Source: Labilibaculum sp.
GTDB taxonomy: Bacteria; Bacteroidota; Bacteroidia; Bacteroidales; Marinifilaceae
Direction: 5' to 3'
Assembly (NCBI RefSeq): GCF_963664555.1
Contig: NZ_OY761461.1
Span: 2,418,001-2,482,000 of the forward strand
DNA: 64,000 nucleotides
Shown: positions 37,315-45,574 of the stretch, one piece after another
Position numbering within the stretch: the first letter of the stretch is position 1
Layout: every line of letters begins with the position of its first letter
Made by a program: the position numbers and the translations under genes
The notes under the pieces: generated by a model
Database searches by the model: none
What the model was told of the DNA's origin: nothing
Seen by the model: only the letters and a program-made list of their open reading frames with translations

Positions 37315-38661
37315 TTATTTAAGATGTCCGGGGACAGTTTCCAAGGCGTTAAATTGTTCAAAGCTTTCTTTTTTACGGATAACGTGAATCTTTCTGTCTT
37401 CATCAATTAATAATACAGGCGGACGAAGTTTTATGAATTGCATCCATTGGGTCATGTTATAGGCTCCAATTCTTGGAATTACAACGGCATCGCCTTTTTG
37501 AAGCAAAGGAAATTGTATGGCCTCACGAATCACGTCAATGTTCATGCATAAAGGGCCATAAATCGTTGTATTTTCTGTTTGCTCCGAATTTAATTTAGTA
37601 GGTATAACCTCATGTTCGTACCAAAAGGAGGTGAACAACATATTTACTCCAATATCAATAACTGTAGCTCTGCGTCCATCAACCAAACGCTTGTTTGCCA
37701 AAACACTTCCTAATGCATAACCGGCTTCATCAATCAAAGCCCTACCTGTTTCCAGCAGTAAAAGAGGTAATTTATCAGGAGGCAATTCACTTCCTAAAAG
37801 AGCAGATGTTAGCGCTTCGGCATAATCATCAAAGGAAGGACAGGTGTCTGAGCCCGGAAGATAGGCACCTTTCAGAGTATTTCTTGTCGCAAATCCGCCG
37901 CCCAAATCTAAGTATTTCACATTATGGTTAAATTTTCGAAACAAGCGAACGGCCATATCCGCCAGTTTACTTGCTGCGATCGCGTAGGCACTAACAGCTG
38001 TAATGTAGGTTCCCATGTGTGTGTGTAATCCTACTAGTTCCATGTGATTGTGCAGCATAATGCGGTTTAGTGCATGCCATGCTTCTCCGTTTTCAAGGTT
38101 AAATCCAAAACGGTCCCATTGTGGATATATACCCGCATTTAAATTGATGCGCAATGCTACATTTGCTTTTTTATTCAGTTTTTGAGCCAATTCACCCAGA
38201 AAATAAAATTCATCTAAGCTGTCCAAATGAATCATTGCTCCATCGGTGATTGCTCTTTCTAAATCCTCCTTTGATTTTTCGGGTCCATTAAATATGATCT
38301 GATCGCCTGAGATGCCGTTTTCAATGGCTTTGGAGTATTCAAAACCCGAAACGACTTCAGCCCATGCTCCTTCGGAGTGAAATATTTTACAAACAGCATT
38401 TAAATAATTGGTTTTGTAGGACCATGCAAATTGCACTCGCGGATATCGAGTGGAAAATGCTTTGTAAGCGGTTCTGTATGTTTTTCGAATACAAGGCTCA
38501 GATAGTACATACACAGGTGAACCATATTCCTTTAATATATCGTGTACGGAATGTTCCTCAATATGACTAAGCGTTGCTGTTTTAGTCTTCATTCCGAATT
38601 TGTCGGGCATGCCGGCATTTACCTTATTGAGTATGGGCCTTTCGTAATCCAATTTTTTCAT
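37315..38661 (-). CDS. Type III PLP decarboxylase (diaminopimelate/ornithine decarboxylase family) with N-terminal YxxPxL motif
   Basis: A 448-residue fold-type III PLP enzyme: the PLP lysine lies in QFAWSYKTNY near residue 83, GLHTHMGTYI replaces the DAP decarboxylase HxGS loop, LDLGGGFA binds phosphate, and GPLCMNIDVI plus IGAYNMTQWMQF form the C-terminal active-site half. The substituted specificity loop suggests a substrate other than meso-DAP. About 35 residues precede the first family block; in them Y6-ERP-IL11 forms YxxPxL followed by a Gly six residues on, the motif RRE domains recognise in lasso-peptide leaders. A stand-alone RRE protein is encoded two genes upstream. A later ATG would remove this motif, so the start matters. 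Confidence 0.85.
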   Translation of the reverse strand: MKKLDYERPILNKVNAGMPDKFGMKTKTATLSHIEEHSVHDILKEYGSPVYVLSEPCIRKTYRTAYKAFSTRYPRVQFAWSYKTNYLNAVCKIFHSEGAWAEVVSGFEYSKAIENGISGDQIIFNGPEKSKEDLERAITDGAMIHLDSLDEFYFLGELAQKLNKKANVALRINLNAGIYPQWDRFGFNLENGEAWHALNRIMLHNHMELVGLHTHMGTYITAVSAYAIAASKLADMAVRLFRKFNHNVKYLDLGGGFATRNTLKGAYLPGSDTCPSFDDYAEALTSALLGSELPPDKLPLLLLETGRALIDEAGYALGSVLANKRLVDGRRATVIDIGVNMLFTSFWYEHEVIPTKLNSEQTENTTIYGPLCMNIDVIREAIQFPLLQKGDAVVIPRIGAYNMTQWMQFIKLRPPVLLIDEDRKIHVIRKKESFEQFNALETVPGHLK

Positions 38662-38717
38662 CTGATAGTATGTTAGGTTTTTAAGTTCTTATAATTGTGC
38701 CACTTCAAGCTGAATTA

Positions 38718-39764
38718 TTACATTTCTCCGGTAACCGAGAGACTTCCGAATTGTTCGATATCCCCAATTAAATCATAGGAATATCTGATAAACATTTTTC
38801 CGACTTCATATTCCGAATAGTTTGGGACATCCATTTCAAAAGCTAGTTTTATGAGCGCTTCAGGCAGATTTTGTCCGGCAGCAACGGCCAAATAGACCCA
38901 TGCCGGAATTCTGGGGTTAATTTCAATAAGGAAATATTCATTCTGATTGGTCTTTATCAGTTCCAATTCCATTCCACCCCGCCATTTGGTTTGTTTGATT
39001 AATTTTTTGGTTAAATCAAGCATTTTTTCATCCTTAATGGTAATTCCTCCCCAGGCTTTTCCTTTATCAGTGATGTACTGTTTTCTCATAGGCACTGCGC
39101 CAACTGTATTTCCAAGCCCATCACCCAGTGCCACAACATTTACTTCAGTACCTCGAATAAATTCCTGAATGATAACGGGCAGTCCCCATTTTGCAGAAAT
39201 TTTGTTGAAATGAGTATTTACCTGTTCTGGAGTATAGGCCAAATATGCATCGTAAAATTTGCCTTTTACGAGTAAGGGATATTCAAAATCCTTTTCCAGT
39301 TCTTCAATGTCTTTTCGGCTGGTAATCGACTTGCTAAAAGGAACTTTAATCCCGTACTTTTCACCATATTCGTTAAGATTTGCCTTGTGTCGTTCCTCAA
39401 ACTGCTGCATGGTTGGCAGGAAGGTACGAATGCCCATTTTCTCAAGTTTTTCCTTCGATTGAATAAAAGTGTATAATTCAGCATCCAGGTTGGGAACGAT
39501 AAAATCTAGATTTTCCTTGGCATTGATATACTCAATTCGTTCAAGCACAGCATCCTTTCCTGATGATGGATAAGGAATTTGGTAGGTTTTGTCGACCAAA
39601 TCGCGCATGTAAATTCCTGGCTCCAGATTTTCGTAAGCCAGACCGATTATTCTTACGTCAAAATCTTTGCTTTCTTTTAAACCTCGAATAACCGGTATTC
39701 CCGGTCCCGGATTATCGGTATTGTTTAATCCTGTGACTGCGATATTAAATTTTGGTTTTTTCAT
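38718..39764 (-). CDS. ATP-grasp ligase (CarB/PylC-like)
   Basis: 348 residues from the ATG at 39764, one base after the PqqD-like stop; a TTG four codons upstream is less likely. It has an N-terminal Rossmann-like domain (FNIAVTGLNNTDNPGPGIPV), an ATP-grasp domain with the lysine in YPLLVKGKFYDAYLA, IIQEFIRGTEVNVVALGDG and the metal-binding LIEINPRIPAWV. ATP-grasp enzymes join a carboxylate to an amine or other nucleophile through acyl phosphate. Next to an RRE gene and a decarboxylase it could add an amino acid to a peptide or protein; the real substrate is unknown. Confidence 0.88.
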   Translation of the reverse strand: MKKPKFNIAVTGLNNTDNPGPGIPVIRGLKESKDFDVRIIGLAYENLEPGIYMRDLVDKTYQIPYPSSGKDAVLERIEYINAKENLDFIVPNLDAELYTFIQSKEKLEKMGIRTFLPTMQQFEERHKANLNEYGEKYGIKVPFSKSITSRKDIEELEKDFEYPLLVKGKFYDAYLAYTPEQVNTHFNKISAKWGLPVIIQEFIRGTEVNVVALGDGLGNTVGAVPMRKQYITDKGKAWGGITIKDEKMLDLTKKLIKQTKWRGGMELELIKTNQNEYFLIEINPRIPAWVYLAVAAGQNLPEALIKLAFEMDVPNYSEYEVGKMFIRYSYDLIGDIEQFGSLSVTGEM

Positions 39765-39765
39765 T

Positions 39766-40008
39766 TTATTTGTCAAGCAATTCGTTGTGTTGGAGCATTT
39801 TCAAAAAATCTTCCATGTTTTTTTCAAGAGTTACCAGATCTACTTCGTATCGATCGAGTATTAATTGGTTAATCTTTTCGATATCGTATCCTTCTTTTAA
39901 ATAGTTTAATATCTCTTTTGCAATAGGATTTACGATAAAAGAGTCTCCGGTTTCAGGATTGAACAGGAACCCATTTTCACTGATGGCTATGTTTCTTCTT
40001 AATTTCAT
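39766..40008 (-). CDS. PqqD-family RRE (RiPP recognition element) protein
   Basis: The 80-residue protein is a complete PqqD-like domain: FLFNPETGDSFIVNPIAKEIL, GYDIEKINQLIL, VTLEKNMEDFLKMLQHNELL. Such winged-helix RREs bind leader peptides and present them to tailoring enzymes. It heads the six-gene operon running to 33064 and is only 1 base from the ATP-grasp gene. No separate short precursor peptide was found in 40009-40194, so its ligand may be the N-terminus of the decarboxylase downstream. Confidence 0.88.
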   Translation of the reverse strand: MKLRRNIAISENGFLFNPETGDSFIVNPIAKEILNYLKEGYDIEKINQLILDRYEVDLVTLEKNMEDFLKMLQHNELLDK

Positions 40009-40040
40009 GATATCGGGATTAATGCTTGGTTGATGGAGAC

Positions 40041-40079
40041 TAATGAACTTTTAGGAAATGCATGATGGAAAGTTCATTA
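40041..40079. promoter_or_regulatory. Inverted repeat (candidate operator) upstream of the PqqD-like operon
   Basis: TAATGAACTTT (40041-40051) and AAAGTTCATTA (40069-40079) are perfect 11-bp inverted arms around a 17-base spacer, 33 bases before the PqqD-like start. There is no T tract, so it is not an intrinsic terminator; an operator or 5' UTR hairpin is likelier. Confidence 0.55.
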
Positions 40080-40194
40080 AGCTCCTGTATTACAAAGGAA
40101 AAGGTAAGGAAATGTCTGATTGTAAGTATTACAATATTTCGTGAATAAGTTATAATATTTGGTTTTGCTAAGTGGGGAAGTGTGCCTGGTGAGT

Positions 40195-40770
40195 TTAATA
40201 CAAGGAGTGTAAGGGCTTTTTGTTATTTTCTTGATTTTTTTTGTAATCGGTAACGGATGAGCCGGTAATTTTATGAAATTGGTTGGATAGGTATTGTACA
40301 CTGCTGTAATCCATCAGGAAAGCAATTTCGCTGAGCGTGTATTCATCCTGATCAATTAGTTCTTTGATTCGTTCTATTTTATTCAGAATAATGAATCGTT
40401 CTAAGGTAATGGATTCGTGCCTGGAAAATATTTTGGACAATTGCTGATAGCTTAATCCTAGTTTGCCGACTAAATATTCCGATTTTTGGGCAATAGAATC
40501 CGCATTATTCATTTGATGAATCAATTCAATAACTGCTGTTTTTATTTGTACTACTATTTTTTGTTCATGACCAACTACTAACTCCATACCATTTTCCTGA
40601 ATGATGGAATTAATTTTTTCCATGTCGAGTTCATCAGTATCGTAGGTAATTGTAGCCATTCCTAATCGAATTTTATCGACTTGAATTGAATTTTCCTTTA
40701 ACGACATGCTCAAAATCCGAACACAACAATTGCAAACCATGTTTTTAATGTAAATGGTCTCTGTATGCAT
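40195..40770 (-). CDS. AraC-family regulator with N-terminal HMA-like metal-binding domain
   Basis: From the ATG at 40770 the product is 191 residues (an ATG at 40791 gives 198). The first ~70 residues are a heavy-metal-associated fold with YIKNMVCNCCVRIL, where the usual CxxC is present as CNCC, and the C-terminal ~100 residues are an AraC helix-turn-helix pair (KLGLSYQQLSKIF, TLSEIAFLMDYSSVQYLSNQF, KITGSS). Such HMA-AraC proteins are common in Bacteroidota and probably sense a metal ion. It is encoded just upstream of, and on the same strand as, the RRE operon, so it is a candidate regulator of it. Confidence 0.88.
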   Translation of the reverse strand: MHTETIYIKNMVCNCCVRILSMSLKENSIQVDKIRLGMATITYDTDELDMEKINSIIQENGMELVVGHEQKIVVQIKTAVIELIHQMNNADSIAQKSEYLVGKLGLSYQQLSKIFSRHESITLERFIILNKIERIKELIDQDEYTLSEIAFLMDYSSVQYLSNQFHKITGSSVTDYKKNQENNKKPLHSLY

Positions 40771-40791
40771 TCTGTCATCTTTTTGATGCAT

Positions 40792-41308
40792 GGCGATTAT
40801 TTCAGTAGATTTTTCTATTGACCGTACAATCCTAAATATAGTGATAAAATTATTTTTCGGAAAAGAAATAAGTTTGTAAAAGACAGAAAGATAGGCAGGT
40901 CTATCAGCGAAGGGTCTGTTTTTTTGCCTGAATTGGGAAATGTCAATGTTTATCGTCTTTTCATGATGCTTGTACTTGTTTCACTTTGGAGCGGAGGTCT
41001 TTTCGGCATAGCAATAGCGTCATCAGTCTGGTGCGGATAGGCTTGCGGTATAAAAAAATGGTCATCGCTCTCGTGCAAAAGCTTCACCGGTATAAGAATG
41101 GTATGAGGGAACGGTAGTGTCTCTATTTTTTTATTCTCGGTGGTATTCTTTTGAAATACTATTCTGTATTTAGATGAGGTATTATTGAGAGAAAAGTAAA
41201 AAAATATAACCACAGAGTACACTGAGCTTCACAGAGTCTTCTTGTTCGTTTTTCTTCTCTGCGTTACTTAGTGTTCTCAGTGGTATTCTTTTTTAATATT
41301 TTATTCGT
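40792..41308. other. Intergenic gap with dispersed-repeat fragments
   Basis: 41207-41293 holds two facing fragments of the CACAGAGG family (ACCACAGAGTACACTGAGC and ACTTAGTGTTCTCAGTGGT). A 90-codon minus-strand frame at 40950-41222 overlaps this repeat and shows no domain, so it is not called. Confidence 0.55.
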
Positions 41309-42235
41309 CTATTTTAATCTCACAAAATTACCTTTTGCGAAGCCTGTGCCCTGAACAATTGAACACTTTGATGCTTTTCCATAACCGATGCTGGAATCTG
41401 TGATCTTAATTTTACCTATTTTCGAGTCTACACTACCCAATGAAATTCCTGTGTCGGGATCAATTAAATCTTCTCCTTTGCGGTAAACGGATAATTCATC
41501 TCCAATTTTTAAGCCATCGGCATCTCCTGAATTAATAAATACGACACCATCTTTCTCTGTAATTACTTTTGCCTGCCATTCAATGTTGTTGGCGCTGTTA
41601 TCAATCATCAAAACGATATCTTCAATGGCTTCCCGGGCTGCTTTTCCAACAAGCGATTCATCAAAGTCTTTCTGATCTTTAAAGTTGAGTTGGTTGGTTC
41701 TTAATTTTAGTCCTTTGGCTGATTTTTGTTTCCGTACATTTTCTGCAGTAATAATTTCTCCGGTAAAAGTGTTCACCATGCGCACATCAACACCAACTGT
41801 TGCCGATTGATTGGATACACCTACACCTAATCCTTTTATGGCTCCACCAGTTTCTCCTTTTTTGTATCCAAACTCCGAAACCGAACCAATTACAGCAATT
41901 TCAACACCCAGAACACTTCCCATTTGGGCTGCGCTTTGCTGTGTCACCCGTCCGCTTTGTTCAAAATCCTGTTCGTTAAGAATCCGATCGATTTCGGCTC
42001 GTTCAATTACTCGGTAGTTGCCTGATTTTACAAGAGCTGTAGTTAGCATATCACTAACTCCATCACCAACTCCTTTGTTGTTCCACCACCGCCAGCTTTT
42101 GTCTGTTTTATCTTCGAATACAAAAACAGCAATTCTCTTTTTTATTTGTGGTTTCTGTGCAGATATTTTTGTTGCTAAAAAACAGAACAAGAAGAAACAC
42201 CCACAGATCTGTAACAAATTCCCGTACTTTCTCAT
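41309..42235 (-). CDS. CsgG/HfaB-like exported protein
   Basis: 308 residues with a signal peptide ending near residue 27 (ATKISAQ) and the CsgG-type fold: KRIAVFVFEDKTD, then VGDGVSDMLTTALVKSGNYRVIERAEIDRIL and GVEIAVIGSVSEFG, with a C-terminal extension carrying an S1/SH3-like block (GLKIGDELSVYRKG). CsgG proteins form outer-membrane secretion pores for curli; shorter relatives act as periplasmic assembly factors. There is no curli-like operon here. A lipobox is not evident, so the pore role is uncertain. Confidence 0.82.
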   Translation of the reverse strand: MRKYGNLLQICGCFFLFCFLATKISAQKPQIKKRIAVFVFEDKTDKSWRWWNNKGVGDGVSDMLTTALVKSGNYRVIERAEIDRILNEQDFEQSGRVTQQSAAQMGSVLGVEIAVIGSVSEFGYKKGETGGAIKGLGVGVSNQSATVGVDVRMVNTFTGEIITAENVRKQKSAKGLKLRTNQLNFKDQKDFDESLVGKAAREAIEDIVLMIDNSANNIEWQAKVITEKDGVVFINSGDADGLKIGDELSVYRKGEDLIDPDTGISLGSVDSKIGKIKITDSSIGYGKASKCSIVQGTGFAKGNFVRLK

Positions 42236-42565
42236 TTTCGGTTTAAGTTTAATTAATATCTATAAACTATTTTGTAATGAATAAGTTACGAAAAAATCAG
42301 AAGTCTGTAAAGGGGTGTCTAATACATTTACCAGCCTTTATTTAATGAGCTGAATTTCTTTAGATTGAATGATAATTAAAAATAGCACCTGTAATTTTAA
42401 ATCATCTTTCATATTGTTCGTTTGGTAAATACATAATAGTTCAGATAATAATATTATGTGATTTAATAGATTGCCATAATTTCTCACTAGATTTATTGCT
42501 TAATTTGAATAATGTTATTAACATTATCCAAATTAAGATTCAATAACAACATACATTTTTACGAT
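42236..42565. other. AT-rich gap upstream of the secreted repeat protein
   Basis: No gene. Apart from the 39-bp dyad at 42499 it shows only AT-rich short direct and inverted motifs such as ATAATATTAT near 42449. Confidence 0.4.
42499..42537. promoter_or_regulatory. Long near-perfect dyad upstream of the T9SS protein
   Basis: A 19-bp inverted repeat with one mismatch (left arm CTTAATTTGAATAATGTTA) is centred on 42518, 28 bases before the start at 42566. It could be an operator, or an mRNA hairpin in the 5' UTR. Confidence 0.6.
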
Positions 42566-45487
42566 ATGAAAAAAATCCTTTCTGTGACTCTTTGTTTGCT
42601 ATTTTTAATTTTATCCTATTTAGGATTTTCTCAGTCTGACTCAGCTCCACCTGTTCCTGTTTCTTTCTCTTTTAGTCCAGACACAATCAACACCACTAAC
42701 GAAGCTCAGAACGTTACTGTTTCTCTCAGGGCAACAGATGATTTAAGTGGAGTTGAATCAGCACTTGTATACTGGTTGGATCCCTTAGGAAATAACAATA
42801 TTCATACAGCGTGGACAATAAATCCTGCATCAAATGATACAACTTTGACAGGTAGTACAATTTTCCCAAAAAATTCGCCAAAGGGTGACTGGGTAATTGA
42901 TAGAATCGCTCTTAAAGATCGTGTAACTGATTGGAAATACTATTATACTGATGAACTTAAAGATATGGGAATATCGGCCAGGCTGCATGTAATATCCCAA
43001 ACAGACTCTACACCTCCTATACCTGTTTCATTCTCTCATAGTCTGGACACGATCAATACGACTAACGAAGACCAGACTGTTTCAGTATCACTTAAGGTAA
43101 CCGATGATTTAAGTGGAGTTGCATCTGTACTTGTATACTGGTTGGATCCTTTAGGGAATAACAACATTTACACTTCCTGGTATTTAAGCTCTTCGCCAAA
43201 TGATACAACTTTGACAGGTAGTACAATTTTCCCAAAAAATTCTCCAGATGGCGATTGGGTGATTGATAGAATCGCTCTTAAAGATCGTGTAACTGATTGG
43301 AAATACTATTATACTGATGAACTTAAAGATATGGGAATATCGGCAAAAATACATGTTATATCCCAAACAGACTCAACCCCACCTGTACCTGTTTCATTCT
43401 TTTTTAGTCCCGACACGATCAACACATCAAACGAAGATCAAACAGTTTCAGTTTCGCTCAGAGTAACAGATGATTTAAGTGGAGTTAAATATGCACAACT
43501 ATATTGGTTAGACCCTTTAGGGAATAACAATATTTATACTGCATGGACATTAGATCCTCCATCGAATGATAAAACTTTAACAGGCACTACAATATTCCCT
43601 AAAAATTCAGCTTCTGGAGATTGGGTTATCGATAGGATAGCTCTTAAAGATCAAGTAAATGATTGGAAACAATATTATACTGACGAACTGAAAGAAATGG
43701 GCATATCGGCCAAGCTTGTGAACGATCCAAGCTCAACAAGTTATCCCATTGGAGTAACTACGCTCGCAGCATCAGCAATAAGTAAAACCAGCGCACAGCT
43801 TAATGGCTTTGTCTGTTTAAATGGTGGCCAATACAAGCTTTATTTTGGCTATGGAAAAGGTGATATTATCAATCAGGAAATTGAAGTAGGTGTTAGTCTT
43901 GATGGAGTTTATAATAGCTCCTTTAATACATTTATCCAAATTACTGATCTTGCTCCAAATACTAAATACTCCTACCGACTCTTTTCTAAAGATTTTTCTG
44001 ATCAGGCGCAAGAGTATGGCAACATTCTATCTTTTACTACCCTTGAAAATAAATCTCCTGTAATAAAAGACAGTACTTATCATGCAACTGAAAATCTAGA
44101 TGTAAAATCTAATTTCGCAAGTCTAAGAGCTTCTGATCCAGATGGCGATATGTTGTCTTATCAAATTCTCTCAGGAAACGATGATGCCACATTTTCAATT
44201 TCATCTGAAGGGGAATTAATACTGGAAAAAGTTTTGGATTACGAAACAAAAAAACAGTATTTACTTTCTATTGAAGCATCAGACGGCTATCTTTCATATA
44301 ATGCCTCTATAAATATAATCGTGGATGATAGAAATGAAGCCCCTATTGCCAGAGATTCAACTTTTATGGTAGAGGAAAACACAAGTATTCCTGCCGCAAT
44401 TGGTGAACTAAACACTACTGACCCTGAAAATAATACATTAAGCTATTCGATTCTCTCAGGAAATGATGACGGTATTTTCTCTATAAATTCAGAAGGAAAA
44501 TTATTACTTGAAAAGAAGGTTGATTTCGAAAGCAAAGACCAGCATTCTCTGATGGTTGATGTATCAGATGGAGAATTCAATACCAATGCCACTGTATTAG
44601 TCAATGTAGTCAATGTTAACGAAGCTCCGGTTGTGAATGATGCAACTTATTTGATTCAGGAAAATGCATCTATATCAACTGAAATAGGAAAATTAGATGC
44701 TTCTGATCCTGAAAATGATGACTTAAATTATTCTATTACTTCAGGTAATGAAGATGGTATTTTTTCCATCTCTTCAGAGGGAATAGTCATTCTAGAAAGT
44801 TCTGTTGACTATGAAGATATCACAAGTTACACGCTTGCAATTGAAATCTCTGATAGTGAATTGAGTAATACGGGTGATATTACAATAAATGTAGGTAATG
44901 TGAATGATGAAGCACCTACAAATATTCTTTTCAATAATTCTGATGAGTCATTTGTTCTAATTGGTGAATTATACACTGTTGGCCAATTGCAGATTCATTT
45001 GAGCTCAGAAGATCCGGACAGTGATACATTTACTTATTCACTAAAGGAAGGTGACGGTTCCGATGATAATGAATCGTTTGAAATTTCAGGCTCAACTCTT
45101 ACCAATAAAGTAATTTTTAATGATCAGGATAAAGTGTATAGGGTAAGAATTGGAAGTTCTGATGGTGAATATTCGATTGAAGAGTCATTTGAAATTAAGG
45201 TTCAGGTAGTTGCTACTGCAATAAATGAAGTACAAGAAATTATAAGCAAAGTATATCCAAATCCTACTTCGGATAAGCTTTATTTAATCGTTTCGGAAAA
45301 TATTTCTTCCGAGTTAACTGCCATTCAAATTATTGGACTTGATGGAAGAGTTTATCAAATATTAAATCCATCTTTATTAGGGAAAGGTAACATAGAAATT
45401 GATGTGAGTAGTTTACCTTGTGACACTTATATTCTGTGTTGTATTCATAAAAAGGGAGTCGATACAATTAAATTCACTAAAAAATAA
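42566..45487 (+). CDS. Large secreted repeat protein with cadherin-like domains and type-9 secretion sorting domain
   Basis: Starting at the ATG at 42566 (MKKILSVTLCLLFLILSYLGFSQ, signal peptide) gives 973 residues. Three 122-residue repeats follow (each SVSLRVTDDLSGV ... FPKNSPDGDWVIDRIALKD ... MGIS), then an Fn3-like domain, then four cadherin-like repeats (ENTSIPAAIGELNTTDPENN, ILSGNDDGIFSI), and a C-terminal T9SS type A sorting domain (VYPNPTSDKLYL ... IEIDVSSLPCDTYIL). It should be secreted through the type IX system and attached to the surface, perhaps as an adhesin. Cadherin and Fn3-type domains bind calcium or carbohydrate/protein partners; ligand unknown. Confidence 0.9.
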   Translation: MKKILSVTLCLLFLILSYLGFSQSDSAPPVPVSFSFSPDTINTTNEAQNVTVSLRATDDLSGVESALVYWLDPLGNNNIHTAWTINPASNDTTLTGSTIFPKNSPKGDWVIDRIALKDRVTDWKYYYTDELKDMGISARLHVISQTDSTPPIPVSFSHSLDTINTTNEDQTVSVSLKVTDDLSGVASVLVYWLDPLGNNNIYTSWYLSSSPNDTTLTGSTIFPKNSPDGDWVIDRIALKDRVTDWKYYYTDELKDMGISAKIHVISQTDSTPPVPVSFFFSPDTINTSNEDQTVSVSLRVTDDLSGVKYAQLYWLDPLGNNNIYTAWTLDPPSNDKTLTGTTIFPKNSASGDWVIDRIALKDQVNDWKQYYTDELKEMGISAKLVNDPSSTSYPIGVTTLAASAISKTSAQLNGFVCLNGGQYKLYFGYGKGDIINQEIEVGVSLDGVYNSSFNTFIQITDLAPNTKYSYRLFSKDFSDQAQEYGNILSFTTLENKSPVIKDSTYHATENLDVKSNFASLRASDPDGDMLSYQILSGNDDATFSISSEGELILEKVLDYETKKQYLLSIEASDGYLSYNASINIIVDDRNEAPIARDSTFMVEENTSIPAAIGELNTTDPENNTLSYSILSGNDDGIFSINSEGKLLLEKKVDFESKDQHSLMVDVSDGEFNTNATVLVNVVNVNEAPVVNDATYLIQENASISTEIGKLDASDPENDDLNYSITSGNEDGIFSISSEGIVILESSVDYEDITSYTLAIEISDSELSNTGDITINVGNVNDEAPTNILFNNSDESFVLIGELYTVGQLQIHLSSEDPDSDTFTYSLKEGDGSDDNESFEISGSTLTNKVIFNDQDKVYRVRIGSSDGEYSIEESFEIKVQVVATAINEVQEIISKVYPNPTSDKLYLIVSENISSELTAIQIIGLDGRVYQILNPSLLGKGNIEIDVSSLPCDTYILCCIHKKGVDTIKFTKK
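42638..43735 (+). repeat. Three tandem 366-bp coding repeats
   Basis: Units start at 42638, 43004 and 43370, each 366 bp (122 codons). Units 1 and 2 share an 83-base identical block (from ATTGATAGAATCGCTC) and a second identical block around AATGATACAACTTTGACAGG; unit 3 is visibly diverged. Confidence 0.9.
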
Positions 45488-45520
45488 TTCCACTGGAATT
45501 AGCATTGTATAAGTAAATAA

Positions 45521-45552
45521 AAAGAGATACCAATTTTGGTATCTCTTTAGTT
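45521..45552. terminator. Bidirectional terminator between the T9SS protein and aroC
   Basis: AAAGAGATACCA / TGGTATCTCTTT, a perfect 12-bp stem around a 4-base loop, with T-rich tails on both strands, between convergent genes. Confidence 0.9.
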
Positions 45553-45574
45553 TTATTAAAATTTTAGCCTAAAT

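Noticed and set aside
40950..41222. A 90-codon minus-strand frame
   Set aside because: It begins inside a dispersed repeat, has no recognisable domain, and sits in a gap with repeat fragments on both sides.
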